A DNA stretch of 64,000 nt from Paenibacillus sp. AN1007 (GCF_040702995.1 NZ_CP159992.1:1513501-1577500); one strand, 5' to 3'; positions 19,615 through 28,977 are shown, counted from the first letter of the stretch. Made by a program: numbers and translations. Notes: a model not told the origin generated them from the letters alone.

Positions 19615-19785
19615 AGATTACACCTCCTATCCTAAAATAACCAGTGCCTTCGGAGAGACGAACGTCATTCCATCAGGACTTAATTGTTCTTTCCTGATCC
19701 TAAAGATCAGGCTTCAGTAGCTAATGGTGTTGTTCAAGCCGGCTTGGCCGGATCATTTCCATTACTTAACCTGCATAAAACAATA
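19615..19785 (-). promoter_or_regulatory. Long 5' leader of rpmB with hairpins
   Basis: From the promoter at 19793-19822 the transcript would carry about 170 nt before the start codon. The leader contains a perfect stem CCTGATC/GATCAGG (19693-19699 with 19705-19711) and a GC-rich palindromic segment (AAGCCGGCTTGGCCGG, 19737-19752). Such structure before a ribosomal protein gene could be an autoregulatory site; that is inference. Confidence 0.45.
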
Positions 19786-19792
19786 CTTAAAT

Positions 19793-19822
19793 ATAATATC
19801 ATAATCAAAAAAGCTTCGTCAA
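19793..19822 (-). promoter_or_regulatory. SigA-type promoter of rpmB
   Basis: Read on the minus strand: -35 TTGACG (19822-19817), an 18-bp spacer, and -10 TATTAT (19798-19793). Both hexamers match consensus at five of six positions. Confidence 0.7.
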
Positions 19823-19891
19823 CTGATCCAAAAACTTTATTTATTTCTCTTGTCTAATATAGTACAATGTTGAATAGTCCATAGTACAGCC

Positions 19892-20200
19892 ATGAACAGG
19901 CTGTTGCCGCGGGAGCCGGAGAAAAAACCGTACGTAGAGGTTGGAGGTTTGCTTTTTTGGCAGCGCTGTGAGATGCGGCATTCCATCATTGGCACCAGTC
20001 TCCATGCGGCATTCATGTCGGCTTCTGATACCGGCGCATATCCCTATGCCCGCATAACGGGCTGCAGAGAATGGCAGGATATTGGTAGCCCGGCCGCCCA
20101 GACCGTTCATCCGGCTGACATGCTGTATTGTGTGCCTGGGCCGGACAAGGTATGGACGAAGAATAACGCAGCCGCGTTAGCGCATGAACGACCAAAATGA
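19892..20200 (+). CDS. Doubtful 102-codon ORF before fakA
   Basis: An open frame of 102 codons with no good ribosome binding site and no family I recognise. The residue mix includes several Trp and Cys (GLLFWQRCEMRH near residue 20). In Bacillus this position is held by an Asp23-family gene (yloU), but the translation has no Asp23 pattern. GC-rich third positions argue mildly for coding. A 89-codon minus-strand frame overlaps it. It may be noncoding. Confidence 0.25.
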   Translation: MNRLLPREPEKKPYVEVGGLLFWQRCEMRHSIIGTSLHAAFMSASDTGAYPYARITGCREWQDIGSPAAQTVHPADMLYCVPGPDKVWTKNNAAALAHERPK

Positions 20201-20249
20201 TTCTTGGTGCAAGGTGTTCGTGTATCAAGCTAGGAAGGGGAATTCTCAC

Positions 20250-22049
20250 TTGAGTATACGTTCTTTAAATGGAACAGATTTCACCGCGATGGTTATTGCC
20301 GGAGCGGAACAACTAGGGCAGCACGCAGAACATGTCAATTCCCTGAATGTTTTCCCTGTGCCGGATGGCGATACGGGAACAAACATGAATTTGACGATGA
20401 CTGCAGGTGTTGCAGAGATTAAAAGAAAGAGCTCGGCATCCATTGGAGAAGCTGCCGGAATATTATCCAAAGGTCTGCTTATGGGCGCGCGCGGAAACTC
20501 TGGGGTTATTTTATCCCAACTGTTCCGTGGGTTCAGTCGTTCAGCAGCTCCTTTTGAAGAATTGAATACGATTCAATTCGCAGCCGCCCTGCAAAATGGA
20601 GTTGACGCAGCTTACAAAGCGGTTGTGAAACCCGTGGAGGGAACCATTCTTACCGTAGCCAAAGAAGCGGCCAAACATGCCAGCTACTATGCAAGACGGA
20701 CGAATGATATAACTGAATTAATGAACGAAGTTTTGTTAAAAGCAAAAGAAGCCCTGGCGATGACTCCAGAGATGCTGCCTGTACTGAAACAGGTTGGTGT
20801 TGTGGACTCGGGTGGTCAGGGACTTGTATATATTTATGAAGGTTTTATGGAAGTGCTGCTGAAAACGGAGGGTGGTTCACGACCTTCACTGCAGAAAGAA
20901 ACGGTTTCGTCACCAGCGGTACCGTTGAAAACGCCTGCATCTGAACCGGCTGCAGCGAAGACGGCACAGGTCATTGCTCCTGAAATGCCTCTGTCAGCTC
21001 AAGCCAGATTGGAAACCGAAGATATTGAATTCCTGTACGATATGGAGTTCTTCATCAACCGTGAGCTTGGAGAGAATGCTGGAACCGCATTTGACGATGA
21101 GATGTTCCGAAAAGCGCTGTCGGTAAATGGTGACTCCATCATTATTATTGCTGATGATGAAGTGATCAAAGTGCACGTGCATTCCAAGACACCTGGTGAT
21201 GTATTAAATCTGGCATTGAAGTACGGTGAGATCACACAGATTCATATTTTGAATATGCGTGAACAGCATCGTGATTTGTTAACCGCGGGCATGGATATCG
21301 CTGCATCACCCGAGCTCTTTGCTGAGATTCCGCAGGAGAAAACAAGCACGCTTGAAGAAGCAGTGCTCCCCGCAGACGAGATGGCACCTTATGGCTTTAT
21401 CGCGGTTTCTTCCGGCGATGGTATTGCGGAAATTTTCAGAAGTCTGGGTGTAGATGTAGTGATGTCGGGTGGACAGACAATGAACCCGAGTACAGAGGAC
21501 TTTGTGAAAGCCGTCCATTCGATCACGGCGGAGCAGATATTTATTTTGCCGAATAACTCCAACATTGTGCTGGCTGCTGAACAGGCTCGGGAATTGCTGG
21601 AGGATGAGCGTCGTATTACGGTGATCCCAAGCAAAACGATTCCACAAGGTATGGCCGCGGCGTTTGCTTTCCAAGAGGACGAGTCCCTAGAAACGAATCG
21701 TGATCAGATGTTAGAGGCGATCAGCCGTGTGCAGTCTGGTCAGGTGACTCATGCCGTTCGGGACACCCAGTATGATGAACTGGATATCAAGGCGGGCCAT
21801 TATATCGGTATCCATAACTCCAAGATTGTAGCAGCGGATGAAAGTATGCTTCATGCCTGCGAAGGTCTGCTCGGACAGATGATGAAGAGCGGGGATGAAG
21901 TGGTTACTATCCTAGAAGGAGAAGAGGCTGACGCTGAGATTACGGCAGCTCTTGCAGCATGGGTAGAAGAGCAATATCCTGATGCGGAAGTCGAGGTACA
22001 TCAGGGAGGACAACCGGTTTATTATTATCTGTTCTCTGTAGAGTCCTAA
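20250..22049 (+). CDS. fakA: Fatty acid kinase subunit A-like (DAK2 domain protein, YloV)
   Basis: 599 residues. The N-terminal DegV-partner kinase domain of DhaL/DAK2 type shows NVFPVPDGDTGTNMNLTM (Asp residues that bind Mg-ATP), GARGNSGVILSQLFRG and VDSGGQGLVYIYEG. A FakA middle and C-terminal domain follows (EFLYDMEFFI, HVHSKTPGDVL). In Firmicutes FakA phosphorylates fatty acids bound to FakB/DegV proteins, and a degV gene is next door. The start is TTG 20250 (MSIRSLNGTDF), 9 bases after GGAAGGGG (20233-20240); the longer frame from 20184 is unsupported. The segment at about 225-260 is Pro/Ala-rich. Confidence 0.92.
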   Translation: MSIRSLNGTDFTAMVIAGAEQLGQHAEHVNSLNVFPVPDGDTGTNMNLTMTAGVAEIKRKSSASIGEAAGILSKGLLMGARGNSGVILSQLFRGFSRSAAPFEELNTIQFAAALQNGVDAAYKAVVKPVEGTILTVAKEAAKHASYYARRTNDITELMNEVLLKAKEALAMTPEMLPVLKQVGVVDSGGQGLVYIYEGFMEVLLKTEGGSRPSLQKETVSSPAVPLKTPASEPAAAKTAQVIAPEMPLSAQARLETEDIEFLYDMEFFINRELGENAGTAFDDEMFRKALSVNGDSIIIIADDEVIKVHVHSKTPGDVLNLALKYGEITQIHILNMREQHRDLLTAGMDIAASPELFAEIPQEKTSTLEEAVLPADEMAPYGFIAVSSGDGIAEIFRSLGVDVVMSGGQTMNPSTEDFVKAVHSITAEQIFILPNNSNIVLAAEQARELLEDERRITVIPSKTIPQGMAAAFAFQEDESLETNRDQMLEAISRVQSGQVTHAVRDTQYDELDIKAGHYIGIHNSKIVAADESMLHACEGLLGQMMKSGDEVVTILEGEEADAEITAALAAWVEEQYPDAEVEVHQGGQPVYYYLFSVES

Positions 22050-22145
22050 TAGAGGTAGTTCTAAAAGTCTCGGACTTTCCCTATACTGTCTCAATGACTT
22101 TTTGAACATGCACTAATAGTACTTTATCGAAGAGGAGGAGAGCCC

Positions 22146-23009
22146 GTGAGCCACAAGGTTGCGATTGTAACGGACAGTACAGCCGATATTCCTGAGGAAT
22201 TGATTAAAATGTACGGTATACATGTCGTTCCCCTGCGTCTGTTATTCGGGGAAGAAACGTATGCTGACGGGATTGAACTGACTTCGGAGCAGTTCTATGA
22301 CAAGTTAAGGCAGAGTTCTGTGCTGCCTACGACTTCACAGCCTTCACCTACCGATTTCATGAACGTGTACCAGACACTGCTGGATGAGAATCCGGACAGG
22401 CCTATTGTATCCATACACCTGTCTTCCGGCATGAGTGGTACATATCAGTCGGCTGTGCTTGGCAAGTCACTTTTGGAACGTGATTCAGATCTTACCGTGA
22501 TTGATTCAAAGTCGGCTTCATACGGGTATGGGTTAATGGTGGTACACGCTGCCGAGCTTGCCGAACAAGGCAAGTCCCCAGCTGAGATTGCAGCTGCTGT
22601 TGAGGCAATGCAGCAATCGCGCAAGCTGTTTTTTCTGGTGGATACCCTGGAGTATTTGCAGAAAGGTGGACGGATTGGCAGAGCCTCGGCTATTTTGGGA
22701 ACGCTGCTTAACATCAAGCCGATCCTGTCTATTGATGAAGAAGGCGTAATCTACGCTGTAGAGAAAGTCAGAGGTCATAAAAAGGCAATGGCCCGTATTA
22801 TTGAGCTGTTCCAGAAGGATCTGGCCGGAAAGCGAGTCAATCTGGCGGTAGGCCATACAGCAGATCCTGCGTCAGCGGCAGCTTGTGCAGAGCAGTTAAA
22901 GGGTCATTTCACACTGAACGAAGTGATCTACACCAATATCGGAGCCGTCATCGGAAGTCATGTGGGACCCGGTGTCATTGCAATCTTTATGTGGCCTGTT
23001 CCGGAATGA
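22146..23009 (+). CDS. degV: DegV family protein (fatty-acid-binding FakB-like)
   Basis: 287 residues. VAIVTDSTADIP at the start and the SSGMSGTYQSA and FLVDTLEYLQKGGRIGRA motifs are hallmarks of DegV/FakB proteins, which present bound fatty acid to FakA. GTG start at 22146 with AGGAGGAG just upstream. Its adjacency to fakA supports a shared pathway of exogenous fatty acid use. The C-terminus GPGVIAIFMW is typical. Confidence 0.92.
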   Translation: MSHKVAIVTDSTADIPEELIKMYGIHVVPLRLLFGEETYADGIELTSEQFYDKLRQSSVLPTTSQPSPTDFMNVYQTLLDENPDRPIVSIHLSSGMSGTYQSAVLGKSLLERDSDLTVIDSKSASYGYGLMVVHAAELAEQGKSPAEIAAAVEAMQQSRKLFFLVDTLEYLQKGGRIGRASAILGTLLNIKPILSIDEEGVIYAVEKVRGHKKAMARIIELFQKDLAGKRVNLAVGHTADPASAAACAEQLKGHFTLNEVIYTNIGAVIGSHVGPGVIAIFMWPVPE

Positions 23010-23019
23010 GGGATTAGAC

Positions 23020-25065
23020 ATGAATTTGGAAGAAATATCAGTGAAGCAAATTAACGGCGTGAGTGCTCTCAAAGAGGGAGAGCTTCACGCCTTTGGCATC
23101 TCTAGTGTAAAAGATTTGTTAGAGTATTATCCGTTTCGTTATGAAGATTATCGTCTGCGTTCGCTCAGTGAGGTTAAGGACGGAGACAAGATTACGGTAC
23201 AGGGACAGGTAATGGGTGTTCCGGTACTGCAGCGCTATGGCAAAAAGTCACGTCTGACCTGCAAAATCATGACCGAAGAGTGGATGATCACGGCAACGTG
23301 GTTTAACCGTCATTTTCTCAAAGACCAGCTTACACCCAATCGGCAAATTGTACTGACTGGCAAATGGGAACAAAAGCGCATGCAGCTTACGGTGTCGGAT
23401 TCGGAATTCCCTGATAAAGGAGATGGACGTTCAGGTACATTACAACCTGTCTATTCCGTCACGGGTAAGATCACGCAGCAGTGGATGCGCAAAACGATTA
23501 ACCAGGGATTGATTCAATACGGTGAGATGATCCCCGAAATCTTACCGCAAGCGCTGATTAAAAAATATAATCTGGTGCCGCGCAAGCAGGCTATCGCCGG
23601 TATTCATCGTCCTCAGGACAATCAGGAGGGTCAGCGGGCCAGACAGCGGATGGTCTATGAGGAGTTGTTTTTATTCCAGCTCAAAATGCAGGCATTCCGT
23701 GCGTTGAACCGGAATCGCATGGACGGCATGGTACATACCACCGACAATACGACGATTCGAGAATTCGTGCGCAGTCTGCCGTTTGAGTTGACCGATGCGC
23801 AGAAGAAGGTTGAGCTTGAAATTCTGCATGATATGCGTTCCCCGTATGCGATGAATCGACTGCTGCAGGGGGACGTAGGTTCAGGTAAAACGGTGATTGC
23901 AGCGATTGCACTGTATACATCCGTTCGCTCCGGTTTTCAGGGGGCACTGATGGTGCCGACCGAAATTCTGGCAGAGCAGCATATGCGCTCGCTTCAGAAG
24001 CTGTTTGAACCATTTGGCGTGACGGTAGGACTGTTGACCGGTAGTGTGAACGGGCGCAAACGCAAGGATTTGATCGCCTCATTGCAGATGGGCATGATCG
24101 ATATTGTTGTGGGTACACACGCCCTGATCCAGGAGGATGTTTTTTTCCGGGAGCTGGGCCTTGTGGTTACGGACGAGCAGCATCGCTTCGGGGTAAATCA
24201 GCGCAGCGTTTTGAGACGCAAAGGGTATAATCCTGACGTGTTAACGATGACCGCTACGCCGATTCCTCGAACACTTGCGATTACGGCTTTTGGTGATATT
24301 GAGGTGTCGACGATATCGGAGCGGCCGAAGGGACGAATTCCGATCTCCACGTATTGGGTGAAGCATGACATGATGGAGCGGGTACTTGGTTTTATCTCCA
24401 GAGAGGTAGACCAAGGCCGCCAGGCTTATCTGATCTGTCCGCTCATCGAAGAATCAGAGAAGCTTGATGTGCAGAATGCCATAGACCTGCATGTGCAGAT
24501 GCAGCAGAATTTCCCGAAATATAAAGTGGGGCTGCTCCATGGACGCATGTCGGCGGCGGAAAAAGAAGAAATGATGCGTGAATTCTACAACAATGACATT
24601 CAGCTGTTGGTATCCACGACGGTCGTGGAAGTTGGTGTGGATGTGCCTAATGCTACATTAATGGTTATAATGGACGCGGATCGTTTTGGCTTGTCCCAGC
24701 TGCATCAACTTCGCGGTCGGGTCGGTCGTGGTGCGCATGCATCCTATTGTGTGCTGATCGCTGATCCCAAAACGGAAGTTGGTCAGGAACGAATGAAGGT
24801 CATGACTGAAACCGAGGATGGATTCGAGGTGTCTCGCCGTGATCTGGATCTGCGGGGTCCGGGCGATTTCTTTGGCACCAAGCAGAGCGGACTGCCTGAG
24901 TTCCGTCTTGCCGATATGGTAGCGGATTTCGCCGTACTGGAACAAGCCAGGGATGATGTGTCCGCGCTGATTGCGAATGCTGCGTTCTGGACATCTGTTG
25001 ATTATGCGCCGCTGCGTGAATATCTCCAGCAGGAGCAGGTGTTCAAGGGCGATCTGATTGATTAA
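23020..25065 (+). CDS. recG: ATP-dependent DNA helicase RecG
   Basis: 681 residues. An N-terminal wedge/OB domain is followed by a superfamily 2 helicase: Walker A GDVGSGKTVIA near residue 288, DEQHRFG (Walker B), TATPIPRTLA, and QLRGRVGRG. RecG remodels stalled forks and Holliday junctions. The annotated frame extends into degV, but ATG 23020 (MNLEEISVKQINGV) has a GAGGGATT site and lies 10 bp after the degV stop. Confidence 0.96.
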   Translation: MNLEEISVKQINGVSALKEGELHAFGISSVKDLLEYYPFRYEDYRLRSLSEVKDGDKITVQGQVMGVPVLQRYGKKSRLTCKIMTEEWMITATWFNRHFLKDQLTPNRQIVLTGKWEQKRMQLTVSDSEFPDKGDGRSGTLQPVYSVTGKITQQWMRKTINQGLIQYGEMIPEILPQALIKKYNLVPRKQAIAGIHRPQDNQEGQRARQRMVYEELFLFQLKMQAFRALNRNRMDGMVHTTDNTTIREFVRSLPFELTDAQKKVELEILHDMRSPYAMNRLLQGDVGSGKTVIAAIALYTSVRSGFQGALMVPTEILAEQHMRSLQKLFEPFGVTVGLLTGSVNGRKRKDLIASLQMGMIDIVVGTHALIQEDVFFRELGLVVTDEQHRFGVNQRSVLRRKGYNPDVLTMTATPIPRTLAITAFGDIEVSTISERPKGRIPISTYWVKHDMMERVLGFISREVDQGRQAYLICPLIEESEKLDVQNAIDLHVQMQQNFPKYKVGLLHGRMSAAEKEEMMREFYNNDIQLLVSTTVVEVGVDVPNATLMVIMDADRFGLSQLHQLRGRVGRGAHASYCVLIADPKTEVGQERMKVMTETEDGFEVSRRDLDLRGPGDFFGTKQSGLPEFRLADMVADFAVLEQARDDVSALIANAAFWTSVDYAPLREYLQQEQVFKGDLID

Positions 25066-25190
25066 GAAAGCTTAATTTTGAATGTGCTGCGTTTGTGTAA
25101 AGGCATGTTTTGTAAAAAGTGACAAGTGAACAAGCCCTCCCGACATATGAATAAGAAGTGAGTTCATTTTTTTGGGAGGTGCTGTACGTT

Positions 25191-25478
25191 TTGGGTTACC
25201 AACAATATGGAATCAGTCCGCAGCTGGTGGAGCGGATCAAACTAAAGATGAAAAATCCTGCAGTCAAAGAGCGCATTAAAAAGCTGATTGACGGTGTGAC
25301 CAAGGCTGATTTACAGGATAAGGCGAAGGTGCGCAGGTTGATCAAGTCGTCAGCAGTCATTATGAATGAAAATTTCTCACCTGCACAGGAAGAGCAGTTT
25401 GTTGCTTTTGTCATCGCACAAAAGATTGATCCAAACAATACGTTCCATTTAATTAAGCTGTGGGGCATGTTTAGGTAA
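25191..25478 (+). CDS. spoVIF: Stage VI sporulation protein F-like
   Basis: 95 residues starting at TTG 25191 with GGGAGGTG (25174-25181) nine bases upstream. Helical and basic; the segment AVKERIKKLIDGVTKADLQD, then KAKVRRLIKSSAVIM and the C-terminal IDPNNTFHLIKLWGMF follow the pattern of SpoVIF (YjcC), a coat-assembly protein made late in the mother cell. Family assignment rests on pattern recall. I found no clean sigma-K promoter, although CATATGAATA at 25144 is a partial match. Confidence 0.7.
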   Translation: MGYQQYGISPQLVERIKLKMKNPAVKERIKKLIDGVTKADLQDKAKVRRLIKSSAVIMNENFSPAQEEQFVAFVIAQKIDPNNTFHLIKLWGMFR

Positions 25479-25555
25479 AGTTAAATGTAATGATTCCTGT
25501 AAAGAAAGATGGGTGTTTACATGTGGGTACTCCGAGAACAGAATACCCTTCTGAT

Positions 25556-25620
25556 CGCTTTTATCCCTGGATTTTTTGTGAATTACCCTCTTATAAGGGT
25601 AAAATCCGGTGATAAAGGCG
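25556..25620. repeat. Dispersed palindromic element, copy 1
   Basis: CGCTTTTATCCCTGGATTTT (25556-25575) is matched in inverted form by AAAATCCGGTGATAAAGGCG (25601-25620), with CCCTCTTATAAGGG in the loop. Copies with the same architecture occur at 45477-45538 and 46903-46965. This looks like a REP/MITE-like noncoding element. Confidence 0.7.
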
Positions 25621-25773
25621 AAGCGTATGCTTCCGATGCAGCTTTCTTTCAGAAAGCTTTTAGCTCCGCTTTTTCAGATTGTTTCTGCTCTCTCCGTTAT
25701 AGTGTAAACTGAATTTTTTGAAAGACCGCATTACATTCAAGTGGAATGGTCATGTAAAGAATAATGTAAAGAA

Positions 25774-25818
25774 GGGTGTTTCATCAGTCATGTATGACTT
25801 GATGAGATGCCTTTTTTT
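25774..25818 (+). terminator. Probable terminator downstream of spoVIF
   Basis: GGGTGTTTCATCAG pairs imperfectly (G-T pairs) with CTTGATGAGATGCC around a TCATGTATGA loop that is itself self-complementary; seven T residues follow. Confidence 0.65.
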
Positions 25819-25914
25819 GATTTTTACAGCATACCCTTTGTTAATCTCCAAGGGAGAAGGGAGAAATTAACTAGGTCACCAATACAGAGAGGCTGAGTCC
25901 CAGGGCTTGTTTTC

Positions 25915-26112
25915 CTAACGATCTCCAGAGACGCTATTTTGGTGATATCACACATTTTTATTTTCTAACGATCTCAGGGAAACCTATTTTAGAAATTAGA
26001 TGTGAAAATGGGCATTTTTCTTCTGCTTCCAGTGAAATAAGCTCTCTGGAGATCGTTATAATTCAAGACAGCACTATATCGCTCAGATAAGCTCATCTGA
26101 GATCGTTAGATT
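25915..26112. repeat. Four-copy TAACGATCTC array (two direct, two inverted)
   Basis: Copies of about 28 bp start CTAACGATCTCCAGAGACGC (25915) and CTAACGATCTCAGGGAAACC (25965) on the plus strand. Copies ending CTCTCTGGAGATCGTTA (to 26061) and CTCATCTGAGATCGTTAG (to 26112) lie on the minus strand. Start-to-start spacing is about 50, 70 and 51 bp. The arrangement is a large quasi-palindrome between spoVIF and lytS. Confidence 0.8.
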
Positions 26113-26326
26113 TTTTTCAGAGCTATGCGTTTATTGGATATTTCGTAAGATGGCTTGCCTATGTGACGTCGTTTTTTGATTTTCACAGGATATTCTTTGC
26201 TTTCCTTCGAGGGGAGGGGTAAACTGTTGCATACGAGTAGTGTAGGTATATTGCCGCAGTGCGGAAATCAGCATATGCGGTTACCTGGCTCTGTTACTTT
26301 TTCAGATAGATGTGGAGGAAGTTCGA

Positions 26327-27994
26327 TTGGAAATGTTTACGATGCTGCTGGGGCTGTTTGAGCGAGCGGCGCTGCTGATTATATTTTTATTTTTTCTGTC
26401 GCGGGTGCCGCGGTTTAGGCAGATTTTGCAAAAGGGTAAATTAAGATGGCAGGAGTATGCGGCCTTGACCCTGCTGTTTTGTGCGTTTGCCATTTTTGGT
26501 ACATATACCGGTATTAACGTCGAAGGTTCACTGGTCAATGTACGGATTATTGCGATTTTGTCAGGCGGAATCCTGTTCGGATCACCTGTAGGTATTATTA
26601 CCGGCTTCGTGTCCGGGGTGCACCGTTATTTGATTGATATGGACGGCATTACGGCCATTCCGTGCCTCATTACAAGTATTCTTGCGGGCCTCGTGTCGGG
26701 GTACATTCACAAATACACTCCTAAATCCAAGCGCTGGATTATTGGCATTGGTGCAGGCATGATCATCGAAGCGCTCACGATGCTGCTGATTCTGCTCTAT
26801 TCTTATCCCGACCCGCTTGGAGCGGACATTGTCTCCAAGATTGCACTGCCGATGATTCTGGGTGAGATGAATATTGGTCTGATTGTGCTTTTGGTGCAGA
26901 GCGTGGAGGGGGAAAAGGAGCTGATTGCGGGTCGTCAGGCCAAGCTGGCTTTGGAGATTGCGAATAAAACACTGCCTTACTTCCGCTCGATTGATGAGGA
27001 TTCCCTGCGTAAAGTATGTAAAATCATTCAAGAAGATATTCAGGCGGATGCGGTAGCGATTACCGATACCCGTAATGTACTGGCTTATGTTGGCTTCGGG
27101 GAGGAACGGTATCATATTGGCAATGAAATAATTAGTGAAATGACCAAGAGGACGATATCCAGCGGAGAAATTATGATTAGTAATGATGTGACGGATGAGA
27201 AAACCCCGGATATTCACTCACTGTTGATTATTCCGCTTAAGGAGCGGGGCGATGTGACGGGTGCACTCAAGATCTATTACCGCAAAGCTTACAAAATTAC
27301 GTATCCGCTGCAGACAATGGCGGTAGGACTCTCTCAGATTATTTCCACTCAGATGGAGGTATCCCGGGTAGAGGAAATTAAGGCTGCGGCGAACAAAGCG
27401 GAGCTGCGCGCACTGCAAACAACCATTCATCCTCATTTTCTGTTTAATGCGCTAAACGCTATCGCTTCGTCTATTCGAACCAAGCCGGATCGCGCACGCG
27501 AATTGATCGTTAACCTTTCCGGTTATATGCGCTACAATCTCGAACTGTCGGACGAATTAATTGATATTCATAAAGAGCTGGAGCAGGTCCGCAACTATGT
27601 CGAGATTGAGAAAGCTCGCTTTGGCAGCAGACTCACCGTCATATATGAGATTGATGAAGTGGCAGTGCATATTCCCAGCCTGGTCATCCAGCCGCTTGTG
27701 GAAAATGCGATTATACATGGCATTCTGAAAGTGAAAGGTCCCGGGATCGTCCGGATTCGGGTGCAGGATCATCCTGATGTTGTGCGTATCAGCGTGAGTG
27801 ACACGGGTGCAGGTATAAGCGCCGATATTATCGAGAATGTCTACCACGACCGCATGCCTGGAAACCAGATTGGACTGTACAACGTGCATCGGCGCGTGAA
27901 ACTGATATACGGGAAAGGTTTAACGATTACAAGACTGGAGCAAGGAACGGATATTTTATTTGATGTACCCAAAGGAGATGTCATAACAAGGTGA
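26327..27994 (+). CDS. lytS: LytS/YpdA-type sensor histidine kinase
   Basis: 555 residues. The N-terminal half has about six membrane helices (5TM-5TMR_LYT type), including [24 protein letters not shown]-like region (about 210-345) follows, then a His_kinase domain with [18 protein letters not shown] near residue 366 (phospho-accepting His) and an ATPase domain ([18 protein letters not shown]). The start TTG 26327 is chosen because GGAGG (26314-26318) is eight bases upstream; a GTG at 26312 overlaps that site. It forms an operon with the response regulator 10 bp downstream. The related E. coli kinases BtsS and YpdA sense pyruvate. Confidence 0.92.
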   Translation: MEMFTMLLGLFERAALLIIFLFFLSRVPRFRQILQKGKLRWQEYAALTLLFCAFAIFGTYTGINVEGSLVNVRIIAILSGGILFGSPVGIITGFVSGVHRYLIDMDGITAIPCLITSILAGLVSGYIHKYTPKSKRWIIGIGAGMIIEALTMLLILLYSYPDPLGADIVSKIALPMILGEMNIGLIVLLVQSVEGEKELIAGRQAKLALEIANKTLPYFRSIDEDSLRKVCKIIQEDIQADAVAITDTRNVLAYVGFGEERYHIGNEIISEMTKRTISSGEIMISNDVTDEKTPDIHSLLIIPLKERGDVTGALKIYYRKAYKITYPLQTMAVGLSQIISTQMEVSRVEEIKAAANKAELRALQTTIHPHFLFNALNAIASSIRTKPDRARELIVNLSGYMRYNLELSDELIDIHKELEQVRNYVEIEKARFGSRLTVIYEIDEVAVHIPSLVIQPLVENAIIHGILKVKGPGIVRIRVQDHPDVVRISVSDTGAGISADIIENVYHDRMPGNQIGLYNVHRRVKLIYGKGLTITRLEQGTDILFDVPKGDVITR

Positions 27995-28004
27995 TGATGA
28001 AGCG

Positions 28005-28913
28005 ATGAGAGCGTTAATTGTAGAAGATGAAATTCCGGCAAGTGAAGAACTGAGTTATCTGATCCAGGAGCACAGCCAGATTGAGGTTGTAGATTGTCTG
28101 GAAGATGGCCTGGATGTACTTAAATTTTTGCAGGAGCAGGAAGTGGATGTGCTTTTTCTCGATATTAACATTCCTTCGCTGGACGGTATGATGCTCGCGC
28201 ATCATATCGGCAAGTTTGCGCGCAAGCCCTACATTGTATTTACAACCGCTTATAAGGAGCACGCGGCTGAGGCTTTTGAGCTGGAAGCATTTGATTATAT
28301 TCTGAAGCCCTATGACGAGAAACGAATCGCGGCCATGCTGCACAAGCTGGAGCTGACCTTCAAGAGGGACCGTGAGCAAAGTGAGAACATTTATGGCGAA
28401 ATACGGGAGGAGGACCAGATATACCGGCGTGCAGAGAGGCATGAATCAGGGAATGGGCTTGGAGTTGAACCCGGATATGCACCAAACCAAGCTCAGGCTC
28501 GTTCCGGCACACTGCAGGCACAGGATGGACTGGATCAGCGAGCGGTATCCGTCCATTCTCCAGCCCAGGCGGACAACCTGATGGGCACACGAATCAATCT
28601 GCTGCGTAATGACAACATTATTGTTACCGATACGGCAGACATCTACTATGCAGAGGCTCAGGAGAAGGTGACCAAGGTGTATACCAAAAATGGAGAATTC
28701 ACGATGCCTGTCAGCATATCGGATTTCCACAGCCGTCTGCCGCAGGATGCTTTCTTCCGGTGCCATCGTTCCTATCTCGTTAATCTCTCCCAAATTCGTG
28801 AAATTGTACCCTGGTTTAACAATACGTATCTCCTTCGTCTGCGTGATCTGGAAGCCGAAGTGCCCGTCAGTCGCGGCAAAGTCAAAGAGTTCAGGCAGCT
28901 CATGCGCATATAA
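28005..28913 (+). CDS. lytR: LytTR-family response regulator
   Basis: 302 residues: a receiver domain (residues 1-120) with VEDE acidic pair, phospho-acceptor Asp53 in LFLDINIPSLDG and LKPYDE Lys, and a C-terminal LytTR DNA-binding domain (about 195-302; FRCHRSYLVNL). The linker between them is about 70 residues, longer than usual and Gln/Gly-rich. It is partner of the LytS-type kinase. A matching tandem binding site begins 2 bp after its stop codon, in front of the OFA transporter gene. Confidence 0.93.
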   Translation: MRALIVEDEIPASEELSYLIQEHSQIEVVDCLEDGLDVLKFLQEQEVDVLFLDINIPSLDGMMLAHHIGKFARKPYIVFTTAYKEHAAEAFELEAFDYILKPYDEKRIAAMLHKLELTFKRDREQSENIYGEIREEDQIYRRAERHESGNGLGVEPGYAPNQAQARSGTLQAQDGLDQRAVSVHSPAQADNLMGTRINLLRNDNIIVTDTADIYYAEAQEKVTKVYTKNGEFTMPVSISDFHSRLPQDAFFRCHRSYLVNLSQIREIVPWFNNTYLLRLRDLEAEVPVSRGKVKEFRQLMRI

Positions 28914-28914
28914 C

Positions 28915-28945
28915 GGCATTTCATTCCGCATTTGATGCAACTCAT
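28915..28945 (+). promoter_or_regulatory. Tandem LytTR-type operator upstream of the OFA transporter
   Basis: GGCATTTCAT (28915-28924) is followed after exactly 11 bp by TGCAACTCAT (28936-28945), which agrees at 7 of 10 positions. The published E. coli YpdB site at yhjX is a direct repeat of GGCATTTCAT with an 11-bp spacer. A -10 candidate TATGAT lies at 28978-28983, about 32 bp further on, with no good -35, as expected for an activator-dependent promoter. Confidence 0.65.
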
Positions 28946-28977
28946 GCTCAAAACAGCTCTATGAATCCCCTTTCATG

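Larger units (their letters stand above)
25479..26326. other. Repeat-rich 850-bp intergenic region
   Basis: No gene is supported; short open frames here fall inside repeats and lack binding sites. The region contains one copy of a dispersed palindrome (25556-25620), a terminator (25774-25818) and a four-copy TAACGATCTC array (25915-26112). Confidence 0.75.

Noticed and set aside
25144-25153. Sigma-K -10 (CATATGAATA) before spoVIF
   Set aside because: The spacing inside the -10 motif and to any AC -35 does not fit the consensus.
25509-25712. 67-codon ORF
   Set aside because: It runs through the dispersed palindrome and has no ribosome binding site of correct spacing.
25915-26112. CRISPR array
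   Set aside because: Copies occur in both orientations, differ from each other and have unequal spacers; no cas genes are nearby.
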